DNA of 64,000 bases from Neobacillus sp. WH10 (GCF_030123405.1 NZ_CP126110.1:3100001-3164000), one strand, 5' to 3'; positions 8,796 through 17,347 are shown, counted from the first letter of the stretch. The notes: generated by a model from the letters alone, not told the origin. Numbers and translations: made by a program.

Positions 8796-9683
8796 ATGAA
8801 TTTTGGCCAAGTTTTAACAGCTATGGTTACGCCATTTGATCAAAATGGTGAAATTGATTTTAACGCTACAAGAGATTTAGTAAATTATTTAATTGCGAAT
8901 GGTTCTGATGGATTAGTCATTGCAGGTACAACCGGTGAATCCCCTACCTTAACAACCGAGGAAAAGGCAGCTTTATTTAAATTTGTTGTAAAAGTAGTGG
9001 ATGGAAGAGTACCGGTCATCGCTGGAACAGGTTCTAATAACACGAGGGCTTCCATTAGTCTAACAACACTTGCGGAGGAAGCGGGTGTTGATGGGATCAT
9101 GCTTGTTGTTCCATACTATAACAAACCATCTCAAGAAGGCTTATTTCAACACTTTAAAGCAATCGCAGATTCAACCGTCCTACCAGTCATGCTTTATAAT
9201 ATCCCTGGACGGAGCGTCATCAACATGTCAGTTGATACAATTGTTCGTCTCTCAAAGATTGACAATATCGTCGCGATAAAAGAAGCAAGCGGCAACTTAG
9301 ATGCCATGGCAGAAATTATCAGCCTTACTGCAGATGATTTTACGTTGTATAGTGGCGATGATAGTTTAACATTACCAGTTTTAGTGATTGGTGGAGCGGG
9401 AGTAGTCTCTGTTGCTTCTCACATCATCGGGAATGAATTACAGGAAATGATAAATAACTTTAAAAATGGTCATCTAAAGGAGGCAGCTTCAGCACATCGA
9501 CATCTGCTCCCGATTATGAAAGCCTTATTTGCTGCACCTAATCCAACACCGGTAAAAGCAGCATTAAACATGACCGGGATTAAAGTTGGCAGTGTCCGCT
9601 TACCATTGGTACCATTAAACAGTGAAGAAAAATTAGCACTACAACGGGTTCTTCCAACAAGCAAAATTGAAACATTAATTTAA
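8796..9683 (+). CDS. dapA: 4-hydroxy-tetrahydrodipicolinate synthase
   Basis: DapA (295 residues) condenses pyruvate with aspartate semialdehyde, the first step committed to diaminopimelate, lysine and spore dipicolinate. Family motifs are intact: TAMVTPF near the N-terminus, GTTGESPTL, YYNKPSQEG, the catalytic Tyr in LYNIPGR and the Schiff-base Lys in VAIKEASG. The ATG at 8796 is preferred over a GTG at 8787 because AGGGTGA is then correctly spaced. The lysine riboswitch upstream and a terminator downstream make it a single-gene unit. Confidence 0.97.
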   Translation: MNFGQVLTAMVTPFDQNGEIDFNATRDLVNYLIANGSDGLVIAGTTGESPTLTTEEKAALFKFVVKVVDGRVPVIAGTGSNNTRASISLTTLAEEAGVDGIMLVVPYYNKPSQEGLFQHFKAIADSTVLPVMLYNIPGRSVINMSVDTIVRLSKIDNIVAIKEASGNLDAMAEIISLTADDFTLYSGDDSLTLPVLVIGGAGVVSVASHIIGNELQEMINNFKNGHLKEAASAHRHLLPIMKALFAAPNPTPVKAALNMTGIKVGSVRLPLVPLNSEEKLALQRVLPTSKIETLI

Positions 9684-9694
9684 TGATTTTACAA

Positions 9695-9722
9695 AAGGCT
9701 GCCTTTCAATTTAGGCAGCCTT
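9695..9722 (+). terminator. Terminator of dapA
   Basis: AAGGCTGCCT and AGGCAGCCTT pair around an 8-base loop, 12 bases after the dapA stop. Confidence 0.85.
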
Positions 9723-9787
9723 AATTATTGGTACAACTCGTGTCAAACTCCTATATCTTTCAATATCTATAAAAATGATAACAAAAA

Positions 9788-9828
9788 AACGCAAATAAGT
9801 TGCGGTTTCTCGCAACTTATTTACGTTT
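9788..9828 (-). terminator. Terminator of adhE
   Basis: AACGCAAATAAGTTGCG pairs with CGCAACTTATTTACGTTT around a 6-base loop. On the minus strand it is followed by a run of seven T, 48 bases beyond the adhE stop. Confidence 0.85.
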
Positions 9829-9875
9829 ATTAATAGGTTTGTTATTCCAATAGCTAAAGCGAGTAATCTCCTTTG

Positions 9876-12479
9876 TTAAACTCCCTTGAATGCTTGTCGA
9901 TAAATCTCAGCTAACTCGGTTACTAACGGAAGCTTTGGATTGGCAGTGGTACATTGGTCTTCGAAGGCACGGTCTGCTAAGAAGTCAATTTTGCCTTCGA
10001 ACTCAGTTTTATCAATATTATTAGCTTCTAAGCTCATTGGGATTTCGAGTTCTTTAGCCAATTTAATGATGGCCTGAACAAGACTTTCTACACCTTCCTC
10101 AGTCGTTTTTGCAGGTAAACCTAGTGTTCTTGCAATTTCAGCATAACGTTTGTCTGCTTTAAAATGGTTATACTTTGGAAATGCTGTAAACTTAATCGGT
10201 TTTGTTGCATTATAGCGAACTACATGCGGCAAGAGAACAGCATTCGCGCGTCCATGGGCGATATGGAATTCAGCACCTAGTTTATGCGCAAGACTATGGT
10301 TAATTCCTAAAAAGGCGTTAGCAAAGGCCATACCGGCAATTGTTGAAGCATTATGAACCTTTTCACGTGCTTCTTCATCACTGCCATTTTTGTAAGCTCT
10401 TGGCAGGTACTCAAATACCAGCTGAATAGCTTTCATCGCAAGACCGTCAGTAAAGTCATTGGCCATACAGGACACGTATGCTTCAATTGCATGTGTCAAT
10501 ACATCCATTCCTGTATCGGCTGTAATATGTTTCGGAACCGTCATAACGAATTGAGGGTCAATAATTGCAACGTCTGGTGTCAATTCATAATCAGCAAGCG
10601 GATATTTAATATTTGCTTCTTTATCGGTAATAACAGAGAATGACGTTACCTCTGACCCCGTCCCTGATGTCGTCGGAATAGCCACGAATTGCGCCCTTTC
10701 TCCAAGATGAGGATATTTAACGATTCGTTTTCGAATATCAAGGAATTTTTGTTTTAAGCCAAAGAATTCTGTATCTGGATATTCATAGAACAACCACATA
10801 CCTTTGGCAGCATCCATCGCAGAACCGCCTCCCAATGCAATAATGACATCCGGCTGGAATTTAGCCATCATTTCTGCACCTTTCATAACAGTTTCAATCG
10901 AAGGATCAGGTTCCACTTCTGAAAAAATTTCGCAGTGCACATAATCTGGACGCTTCCTTAAATAGTAAAGCACCTTATCCACATAGCCTAATTTCACCAT
11001 TCCAGGGTCGGTGACAATAAATGCTTTCGAGATTTTCGGCATTTTAGCTAAATACTGGGTAGAATTCTTCTCAAAATAAATTTTAGACGGAACTTTAAAC
11101 CATTGCATATTGACATTCCTCTTAGCCACTTTTTTAATATTAATTAAATGAATTGCTCCTACGTTAGTTGATACAGAGTTTCCGCCATACGAACCGCAGC
11201 CAAGTGTTAAAGAAGGAATATACGCATTATAAATATCACCAATGGCACCTTGTGAGGAAGGAGCATTCACGATGATTCTTCCGGCTTTCATCCTTAGGCC
11301 AAATTCTTTAATGACAGTTTGATCATTGGTATGAATCACTGCAGAATGCCCTAAACCACCAAACTCAAGCATTTCTTCAGCTCTTTTAATGCCTTCTTTA
11401 TGATTGCTAACCTTATAACAGGCTAAGACTGGGCTTAATTTTTCTCTTGATAGCGGATGACCAGGACCGACACCTTTTAATTCCGCGATTAAAATTTTTG
11501 TATTTTCCGGAACGGTAACACCTGCCAAGGCAGCAATTTTTGAAGCAGCCATCCCAACGATTTTTGGATTTACGGCACAGGCCTGTTCATTAATGACTAA
11601 TGTTTCAACCTTTTCTTTCTCTTCGTCATTTAAAAAATAACAATTGTTCGCAATCATTTCCTTCTTAACATCAGCGTAAATTTCTTTATCGATAATAACA
11701 GCTTGTTCTGAGGCACAAATCATCCCGTTATCAAACGTTTTTGATAAAATTAAGTCATTTACCGCTTGATCGAGATTGGCTGTTTTTTCAATATAACAAG
11801 GGACATTCCCTGGTCCAACTCCAAGTGCAGGTTTACCTGAGCTGTACGCGGATTTGACCATGCCAGCCCCGCCGGTCGCAAGAATCATAGATATTTTCGT
11901 ATGGTTCATCAGTGCTTGGGTAGCTTCAAGAGATGGTGTTTCAATCCATTGAATACAATTCTCCGGTGCTCCTGCCTTAATAGCCGCATCTCTTAAAACT
12001 CTCGCCGCTTCACTGCTGCATTTCTGCGCTGATGGATGAAAGGCGAAAATGATTGGATTTCTCGTCTTAATGGAAATAAGTGTTTTAAACATCGTAGTGG
12101 AAGTTGGGTTTGTGACTGGTGTAACCCCTGCTACCACACCTACCGGTTCAGCAATTTCAATGATTCCTTCATGGACATTTTCGTTTATGATTCCAACGGT
12201 TTTATCATATTTAATATTATGATAGACATACTCTGTCGCAAACATGTTTTTAATTATTTTATCTTCATAAACTCCTCTTCCAGTTTCTTCAACGGCAAGT
12301 TTTGCAAGGGGCATATGCTGATCAAGCCCAGCTAAAGCCATTTGCTTTACAATTTCATTTATCATCTCTTGGTCAAAGCTACGGAATTCCTCCAATGCTT
12401 TTAAACCGTTCTCCACCAAAGTATCAATCATTTTTGTTACAGGTTGCTTCTCTTTTACCAATTTTTCTACCACTGCCAT
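9876..12479 (-). CDS. adhE: Bifunctional acetaldehyde-CoA/alcohol dehydrogenase
   Basis: AdhE (867 residues) reduces acetyl-CoA to acetaldehyde and then ethanol, reoxidising two NADH, and forms spirosome filaments in the cytoplasm. The N-terminal half is CoA-acylating aldehyde dehydrogenase with catalytic Cys in NGMICASEQAV. The C-terminal half is iron-dependent alcohol dehydrogenase with GGGSAMDAAKG for NAD and metal His residues in HAIEAYVS, NHSLAHKLG and FHIAHGRANAVLLPH. Length is typical. It is transcribed alone; three Rex-type operators upstream suggest repression when NADH is low. A good GGAGGG ribosome site precedes the ATG. Confidence 0.97.
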   Translation of the reverse strand: MAVVEKLVKEKQPVTKMIDTLVENGLKALEEFRSFDQEMINEIVKQMALAGLDQHMPLAKLAVEETGRGVYEDKIIKNMFATEYVYHNIKYDKTVGIINENVHEGIIEIAEPVGVVAGVTPVTNPTSTTMFKTLISIKTRNPIIFAFHPSAQKCSSEAARVLRDAAIKAGAPENCIQWIETPSLEATQALMNHTKISMILATGGAGMVKSAYSSGKPALGVGPGNVPCYIEKTANLDQAVNDLILSKTFDNGMICASEQAVIIDKEIYADVKKEMIANNCYFLNDEEKEKVETLVINEQACAVNPKIVGMAASKIAALAGVTVPENTKILIAELKGVGPGHPLSREKLSPVLACYKVSNHKEGIKRAEEMLEFGGLGHSAVIHTNDQTVIKEFGLRMKAGRIIVNAPSSQGAIGDIYNAYIPSLTLGCGSYGGNSVSTNVGAIHLINIKKVAKRNVNMQWFKVPSKIYFEKNSTQYLAKMPKISKAFIVTDPGMVKLGYVDKVLYYLRKRPDYVHCEIFSEVEPDPSIETVMKGAEMMAKFQPDVIIALGGGSAMDAAKGMWLFYEYPDTEFFGLKQKFLDIRKRIVKYPHLGERAQFVAIPTTSGTGSEVTSFSVITDKEANIKYPLADYELTPDVAIIDPQFVMTVPKHITADTGMDVLTHAIEAYVSCMANDFTDGLAMKAIQLVFEYLPRAYKNGSDEEAREKVHNASTIAGMAFANAFLGINHSLAHKLGAEFHIAHGRANAVLLPHVVRYNATKPIKFTAFPKYNHFKADKRYAEIARTLGLPAKTTEEGVESLVQAIIKLAKELEIPMSLEANNIDKTEFEGKIDFLADRAFEDQCTTANPKLPLVTELAEIYRQAFKGV

Positions 12480-12525
12480 GACAGTCCCTCCAATTGTTTA
12501 AATGCTTGTTAATTAGCTGTATTCT

Positions 12526-12543
12526 TTGTGAAACATTTCACAA
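12526..12543. promoter_or_regulatory. Rex operator 1 (adhE-proximal)
   Basis: TTGTGAAACATTTCACAA fits the Rex consensus TTGTGA-N6-TCACAA, 47 bases upstream of the adhE start. Rex is the NADH/NAD-sensing repressor of fermentation genes. Confidence 0.85.
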
Positions 12544-12629
12544 ATAGTGTTAAAAAATATAAAAGGGGTTGTTTATTTTCCCTTTTGTTACTTTCTAATT
12601 GTTTAATACTTGTTAATTTGCCAAATTCT

Positions 12630-12647
12630 TTGTGAAGCTTTTCACAA
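12630..12647. promoter_or_regulatory. Rex operator 2
   Basis: TTGTGAAGCTTTTCACAA, a full match to TTGTGA-N6-TCACAA, lies 104 bp upstream of operator 1. Confidence 0.85.
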
Positions 12648-12732
12648 ATAGTGTTAAAAATTTAAAAGGGATTGCTTCTTTTCCTTTGTGTTACTCACAA
12701 ATTGTTTAATACTTGCTAAATAGCCGAATTCT

Positions 12733-12750
12733 TTGTGAAGCTTTTCACAA
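12733..12750. promoter_or_regulatory. Rex operator 3
   Basis: This site is identical to operator 2 (TTGTGAAGCTTTTCACAA) and lies 103 bp further upstream. Confidence 0.85.
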
Positions 12751-12793
12751 ATATAATTAAAAAATGTAAAAGGTTTTGTTACCTTCCCTCGTA

Positions 12794-13021
12794 TTACTCA
12801 CAAACTGGATTTCGTGGGATCTTTTCAAATATTATGTCGGTTAAGACTTTTGAATATGTTTTTACAATGATCACATAATTGACTGTCCAAATATAAGCAG
12901 GAATTTCTTCATTTTCTTTAAATAACATGGCTTCAAATTCATCACCTACTATTTCTTCAAATACCTCCTGGGTATATGTTTCAGAATCAGTAGAGAAGGT
13001 CTTCCATTCACAAATCATCAT
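12794..13021 (-). CDS. Small protein of unknown function (75 aa)
   Basis: An ATG at 13021 (a second ATG follows at once) is preceded by AAGGAGTGA at good spacing, so the gene is probably real. The product is acidic, has no signal or membrane segment and no motif I recognise. It lies upstream of adhE on the same strand, its 3' end runs into the last Rex repeat, and a Rex-like site lies 60 bases upstream of its start. Co-regulation with adhE is therefore plausible. I cannot assign a function. Confidence 0.65.
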   Translation of the reverse strand: MMICEWKTFSTDSETYTQEVFEEIVGDEFEAMLFKENEEIPAYIWTVNYVIIVKTYSKVLTDIIFEKIPRNPVCE

Positions 13022-13080
13022 GTTTGATCACTCCTTATTCCTTTTATGAATACATCATAACATGAATTTATGATAATAGT

Positions 13081-13098
13081 TTGTGAAATATTGAACAA
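13081..13098. promoter_or_regulatory. Rex-like operator upstream of the 75-aa gene
   Basis: TTGTGAAATATTGAACAA matches the palindromic Rex consensus at 16 of 18 positions, with two mismatches in the right arm. Confidence 0.55.
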
Positions 13099-13192
13099 TC
13101 TATGAAAATTGATGATCATTTACAAAAGATAGGTCTATATCTTATGAGAGCATGTTTTTTATTTAACCATGCTGTTGCAACCATCTAAAATC

Positions 13193-13233
13193 AGAAAGCG
13201 TTTACAATTAAATTATTATATTAATATAATAAT
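13193..13233. promoter_or_regulatory. Promoter with CcpA cre-like site and 22-bp palindrome
   Basis: AGAAAGCGTTTACA (13193-13206) matches the cre core TGNAARCGNWWNCA at all fixed positions but the first. It overlaps a -35 box TTTACA (13201), followed after 18 bases by TATAAT (13225), pointing to pabA. A perfect 22-bp AT palindrome spans 13212-13233. The remainder of 13022-13394 is AT-rich with nothing else seen. Confidence 0.5.
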
Positions 13234-13394
13234 GGATTCTTCCTATAAAAACATACAACATCAATAATCAATATTTTAACACTAGTCTTCACCGAGTTTA
13301 ATATGGTATAAATTTTATAGTTGATTTGTCACTCATTTTAAGAAAATTGCGCTTCAACGGAAATACTTAAATGGAAATGGAGCCGATATAATCA

Positions 13395-14012
13395 GTGATT
13401 TTAGTAATTGATAACTATGATTCCTTCACGTTCAACTTAGTCCAATACATCCGAACAATCGGCGAAGAGGTCGTTGTGATTCGGAATGATCAGCTTTCCT
13501 TAGAAAAAATAGAACAAATGCAGCCAGACCATCTCCTTATTTCTCCAGGACCTGGTAATCCTGATTCAGCTGGTCTATGCTTAGATATCGTGAAAAGGTT
13601 TTATAAAAAAATTCCAATAATGGGTGTATGTCTGGGTCACCAAGTTATTGCGCAAGCGTTTGGTGGAATGGTAATAAAGGCATCAAAACCAATGCATGGA
13701 AAAATCTCATTTATAACCCATGACCAAAATGGGATTTTCCGTGATATTCCTTCACCATTACAAGTGACAAGATATCATTCATTAATCGTCGATGAATCTA
13801 CCCTTCCCAAATGTCTAGAAATCAGTGCAAGAAGTGAAGATGGTGAAATTATGGCGCTCCGACATAAGCATTATAAAGTAGAAGGAGTTCAATTCCATCC
13901 TGAATCCATCTTGACAGAAAACGGATTACAAATGTTACTGAATTTTTTTATAAAAGAATGTAAGGATGAAAACAAATCTTATGAAAATACAACAACCTCT
14001 CTTAGCCTTTGA
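13395..14012 (+). CDS. pabA: Aminodeoxychorismate/anthranilate synthase, glutamine amidotransferase subunit
   Basis: This 205-residue class I glutamine amidotransferase releases ammonia from glutamine for aminodeoxychorismate synthesis. The triad is visible: Cys79 in GVCLGHQ, His168 and Glu170 in VQFHPES, and the oxyanion motif SPGPGNP is present. The start is a GTG (13395) giving ILVIDNYDSFT, with GGAG upstream. It overlaps the pabBC fusion by about 30 bases, a sign of translational coupling. The pabBC partner points to folate rather than tryptophan synthesis, although PabA/TrpG proteins can serve both. Confidence 0.93.
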   Translation: MILVIDNYDSFTFNLVQYIRTIGEEVVVIRNDQLSLEKIEQMQPDHLLISPGPGNPDSAGLCLDIVKRFYKKIPIMGVCLGHQVIAQAFGGMVIKASKPMHGKISFITHDQNGIFRDIPSPLQVTRYHSLIVDESTLPKCLEISARSEDGEIMALRHKHYKVEGVQFHPESILTENGLQMLLNFFIKECKDENKSYENTTTSLSL

Positions 14013-15726
14013 GTTTGCTGACTCGAACGGGAAAATAAGACCGCTTACTTTTCAAGACCCAATCAAGGTGATTAGGGCCGACATTGACGAGGTGCTTCCT
14101 TGCTTTCAACTTGTTCAAGATGCAGTCGATAATGGGTATTATGCTGCGGGATTTTTATCCTATGAAAGTGCATCAGCCTTCGATTCTGCTTTTAGAATCA
14201 AGGAAGGAAGTACAATGCCACTCTTATGGTTTGGAATTTTTTCAGAACCATTGCACCAATCAATTAGCAGTACTGGTCCTTATACACTAACAGAATGGAA
14301 ACCATCTGTTGACATGGATGATTATAATCAATCAATTTTATCTATTAAGCAATCGATTGAAAATGGTGATACCTATCAAACAAATTATACGATACGTCTA
14401 AACTCCCACTTCCAAGGTGACGATATTGCTTATTTTGAAAAGCTAAAAAGTGCACAAGCTTCAAATTATTGTGCTTACATCAACACCGATGAACATAGTA
14501 TTCTATCTGCCTCTCCAGAACTGTTTTTTCATTTAAAGGGTGATAAAATTACCACACGGCCGATGAAGGGAACAATAAAAAGAGGGAAATCAGCTGCTGA
14601 GGATGAAGCAAACGCTAACTGGCTGTACCAGTCAGAAAAAAATCGTGCTGAAAATCTGATGATCGTCGACCTCCTGCGAAATGACCTAGGCATGATAGCC
14701 GAACCAGGTACTGTTTCCGTTCCAAAGCTATTTGAAATTGAACAATACCCAACCGTTCATCAAATGACCTCAACGATTACAGCAAAGGTTTCCAGTAATA
14801 CGAAAGTCGTTGATATATTTAAAGCGCTTTTTCCTTGCGGGTCCATTACTGGCGCGCCAAAGATTAGCACAATGAATATTATCTCAGAGTTAGAACAGGA
14901 ACCGCGTGAGGTTTATTGCGGTGCAATTGGTTTTATTACACCTGACAAAGAAGCCATATTTAATGTCCCAATTAGAACCGTAATGATTGAACATCAATCT
15001 GGTCAAGCAACTTATGGTGTTGGCGGTGGAATCACATGGGATTCCACTACTGAAGGTGAATATCAAGAAATTCTGGCAAAAGCAAGTTTACTTAAAGAGA
15101 ACAGACCTGAATTTCAATTACTAGAAAGCTTGTTATTAAGCAAGGGTAACTATTTTCTATTTGAAGAACATCTCAATCGCCTAAAAAATTCAGCTCAATA
15201 CTTCGGATTTCGATGCGATTTAGCTGAAGTCAACAATGCTTTAGACGCATTTTCAAAGCAAAATCAACATGGTGAGTTAAAAGTACGTCTCCTTGTAGCT
15301 AAAAACGGAGACATCACCATCGAAGCAAATTCCTTAACACACCCTGACCTACTTTTAAAAGTAGTACTTGCCAGCAAACCGATAGAAAAAAACAATCTCT
15401 TCCTCTACCATAAAACGACACATCGAAATATCTATTCTCAATTTCAAATGCAGAAGCCCGCTGATATTTTCGATATGCTCCTTTGGAACGAAGATGGAGA
15501 GTTAACTGAGTTTACAAATGGAAACGTCGTCTTGGAAATGGATGGATCCTTATGGACACCATCATTAAATAGTGGCTTGTTAGCAGGCACATTTAGAGAA
15601 ATGTTACTCAAAAATGGAGAAATCCGCGAAAAAACATTAACGATTACAGACTTACAAAAAAGTACGAAAATCTGGTTTATCAATAGTGTGCGGAAATGGC
15701 TAGAGGTTCAATTAATTAACCTTTAA
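13981..15726 (+). CDS. pabB: Aminodeoxychorismate synthase component I fused to aminodeoxychorismate lyase (PabBC)
   Basis: The protein (581 residues from 13981; an ATG at 13966 is possible) makes p-aminobenzoate from chorismate. Residues 1-380 form the chorismate-binding domain with TRPMKGTIKRG, the RAENLMIVDLLRNDL helix, PCGSITGAPK and GGGITWDS. Residues about 390-580 are a fold-type IV PLP domain like PabC: the catalytic Lys is in YHKTTHRNIY and the phosphate-binding site in TEFTNGNVV. With PabA this gives the whole route in two genes. The upstream overlap and a downstream terminator define a two-gene operon. Confidence 0.93.
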   Translation: MKIQQPLLAFEFADSNGKIRPLTFQDPIKVIRADIDEVLPCFQLVQDAVDNGYYAAGFLSYESASAFDSAFRIKEGSTMPLLWFGIFSEPLHQSISSTGPYTLTEWKPSVDMDDYNQSILSIKQSIENGDTYQTNYTIRLNSHFQGDDIAYFEKLKSAQASNYCAYINTDEHSILSASPELFFHLKGDKITTRPMKGTIKRGKSAAEDEANANWLYQSEKNRAENLMIVDLLRNDLGMIAEPGTVSVPKLFEIEQYPTVHQMTSTITAKVSSNTKVVDIFKALFPCGSITGAPKISTMNIISELEQEPREVYCGAIGFITPDKEAIFNVPIRTVMIEHQSGQATYGVGGGITWDSTTEGEYQEILAKASLLKENRPEFQLLESLLLSKGNYFLFEEHLNRLKNSAQYFGFRCDLAEVNNALDAFSKQNQHGELKVRLLVAKNGDITIEANSLTHPDLLLKVVLASKPIEKNNLFLYHKTTHRNIYSQFQMQKPADIFDMLLWNEDGELTEFTNGNVVLEMDGSLWTPSLNSGLLAGTFREMLLKNGEIREKTLTITDLQKSTKIWFINSVRKWLEVQLINL

Positions 15727-15732
15727 GACAAA

Positions 15733-15755
15733 GAGAACAGTGCGGCACTGTTCTC
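15733..15755 (+). terminator. Terminator of pabA-pabBC
   Basis: GAGAACAGTGC and GCACTGTTCTC pair around one or two bases and are followed by TTTATTTTTT, 7 bases past the stop. Confidence 0.85.
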
Positions 15756-15816
15756 TCTTTATTTTTTGTATTTAATACTTGAGAAGGTTATATCTTAACC
15801 CTCAATTCAACTTAAC

Positions 15817-16383
15817 TTATTGGTTGTTAAAATAGAAATTTAATCTTTTAAAAAAGATTAAACCGATGTCAACCCAAATCCAATTATAAATAAAAGCAAA
15901 TAAAAAAATGCCGCCCGTTATGAGAACTGAAAAGGTATCTGACACGGCAGGACCTAAGACCGGAAATGAAAAGCCATATAATAAGCTGATGATACCAAGG
16001 GTTAGCAAAATAGCACCACTTCCGATGATACTGATCCTTTTTTTGAAAACGTAAAAAGCAACTCCAGTTCCAAATCCCAGCAATCCTGTTGTAAACGGGA
16101 ACACAATCAGCTCACTTGGCTGAAGGACAAGAAGCAAGAGATTCGTTAGAAAAAAAGACATTAGTCCGACCGGAAGCGAAAGCATGGTACAAAAAAGAAT
16201 CGGTGCTGTTGCAAATGGACTGATAAAATATCCTATCCCTGGTAAAAAACCGCCTGCAGCTTGGAGAACAGCTGCTATACTAGCGAAAAGTGCACCTAAT
16301 ACAAGCTGTCTCGTTTTTGAATGTTTATTAAAGGCTAGTTGGGTAGATCGAACATCATCAGAAATTGATATAAAAAAATACAT
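15817..16383 (-). CDS. Integral membrane protein resembling an ECF transporter S component
   Basis: The ATG at 16383 is chosen because GAGGTGG lies 5 bases upstream; the longer frame needs a TTG that overlaps this site. The 188-residue product has five or six hydrophobic segments and an N-terminal KTRQLVLGALFASIAAVLQ helix, then a FISPFATAPI loop, much like substrate-binding S components of energy-coupling-factor vitamin transporters. No ECF ATPase or T component is nearby, as is usual for group II systems. Its ligand is unknown; convergence with the pab genes is weak context. A leader sequence pairs with the start codon. Confidence 0.6.
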   Translation of the reverse strand: MYFFISISDDVRSTQLAFNKHSKTRQLVLGALFASIAAVLQAAGGFLPGIGYFISPFATAPILFCTMLSLPVGLMSFFLTNLLLLVLQPSELIVFPFTTGLLGFGTGVAFYVFKKRISIIGSGAILLTLGIISLLYGFSFPVLGPAVSDTFSVLITGGIFLFAFIYNWIWVDIGLIFFKRLNFYFNNQ

Positions 16384-16454
16384 CGGTTCCACCTCGGTCA
16401 AAAAGTTCTTCGTATGGTAAATATATTAACGATTTACTGTTGACGGAACCGATG
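16381..16454 (-). promoter_or_regulatory. Leader inverted repeat that pairs with the start codon
   Basis: CATCGGTTCC (16381-16390) and GGAACCGATG (16445-16454) are perfect 10-bp arms 54 bases apart. In the minus-strand mRNA the downstream arm is GGAACCGATG, whose ATG is the start codon and which abuts the GAGGTGG ribosome site. Pairing would hide the start, so a translational switch is plausible. Confidence 0.55.
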
Positions 16455-16485
16455 AGGCAAATTTCATAACGGCTGTATTCTTAAT

Positions 16486-16974
16486 TTACTTAAAAATAGT
16501 TGAAATTACTTGGTCGAGTGTCATTTCACTATCCACAACATATACACCTGGGCGTAATTTATTCTCTAGACCTTTTTGCTCTATATCCTTTGAAAAAGCA
16601 AATGCATCCTGCACCAAATTTGCTTGTACAAGTGTCCTGCCGACATCAATACTTGTCATGCCATCTGAAACATTAACAATCACTTTTGTAACAGTTTTGG
16701 CGGGCTTGTTATCATCTGGTGAAGCTTGTTTTTCTGCAGATGCCTTAGCATCCTTCATTACCTTGTCATATTCATCTTTCGTTTGTATGACATAGCCTTT
16801 CTTTTCAAGCTTATTTTTCATCTCTTTTTCAGTTATTTTTTCTGTTGTACGGTTTTCGGATGTTTTTGCGGATGCTTTTGGGGCATCACTTTTATCAGCA
16901 AAGTACACAGCGCCGCAAATAGTTGTACTAATTAGAATTCCTGCTGCAAAGCTGCTTAGTAAGTTAATTCTCAT
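16486..16974 (-). CDS. Membrane-anchored protein with MltG/YceG-like LysM-type domain
   Basis: The product has 162 residues. A single N-terminal membrane segment (about 5-25) is followed by a charged linker rich in Lys, Glu and Ala. The C-terminal 60 residues (DGMTSIDVGRTLVQANLV...LRPGVYVVDSEMTLDQVI) match the LysM-like module at the front of MltG endolytic transglycosylases. The catalytic YceG domain itself is absent, so it is probably a cell-wall-associated accessory protein, not an enzyme. Its start overlaps the end of the upstream gene by 11 bases. Confidence 0.7.
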   Translation of the reverse strand: MRINLLSSFAAGILISTTICGAVYFADKSDAPKASAKTSENRTTEKITEKEMKNKLEKKGYVIQTKDEYDKVMKDAKASAEKQASPDDNKPAKTVTKVIVNVSDGMTSIDVGRTLVQANLVQDAFAFSKDIEQKGLENKLRPGVYVVDSEMTLDQVISTIFK

Positions 16975-17347
16975 TGGCAGCCGCTCTCCCTTCTTCCATT
17001 ATTTTCTGGAATGGTGCAAGCAGTTGTTCGATTTCATTTTCTGTTACTTCTTTCATCTTTGCAATGCTCTCAATCGAATAATTGCGTTTATATAAATCTA
17101 GTATTTCACGCTTTAAACGTTTTTCTTCAGAAGTAAGTGAAATCCCCGCTTCTTTCGTAACAACTTCCATGTCAATCTCAATATTCCGAATTGACTCTTG
17201 AAGCGCATTAATCTCCTTCATCGTGGATATGTGAATCATATCAATTTGATTATGTTCTTCTTTTGCCACACGATTGGATTTTAAAATAGAAATGATTAGT
17301 AATATAGCAGAAATTGCAAACAATACTACTAAAGTCCATACCATCAA
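16964..17347 (-). CDS. Membrane-anchored helical protein of unknown function (127 aa)
   Basis: One N-terminal membrane segment (residues about 3-22) is followed by a long helical region with likely coiled coil and a C-terminal segment, YKRNYSIESIAKMKEVTENEIEQLL, which looks like a small helix-turn-helix. GGAGGTAA precedes the ATG. It overlaps the MltG-like gene by 11 bases, so the two are translated together. The arrangement resembles a conserved Bacillus gene pair (yqzD-yqzC, from memory and unverified). Confidence 0.65.
   Translation of the reverse strand: MMVWTLVVLFAISAILLIISILKSNRVAKEEHNQIDMIHISTMKEINALQESIRNIEIDMEVVTKEAGISLTSEEKRLKREILDLYKRNYSIESIAKMKEVTENEIEQLLAPFQKIMEEGRAAANEN

Larger units (their letters stand above)
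12495..12805 (-). repeat. Three tandem copies of a ~104-bp adhE leader unit
   Basis: TTGTTTAA marks begin at 12495, 12599 and 12702, a period of 104 and 103 bp. Each unit carries one Rex box, a GTGTTAAAAA stretch and an AAAGG tract. The third copy runs into the stop codon of the small gene at 12794. The copies are diverged, so the duplication is not recent. Confidence 0.9.

Noticed and set aside
12036..12335. Plus-strand frame of 99 codons inside adhE
   Set aside because: It is antisense to a well-conserved enzyme gene, has no ribosome site and its composition mirrors the adhE codons.
16381..16454. THF, TPP or preQ1 riboswitch before the S-component-like gene
   Set aside because: The conserved blocks of these classes are absent; only a long-range start-codon pairing is seen.
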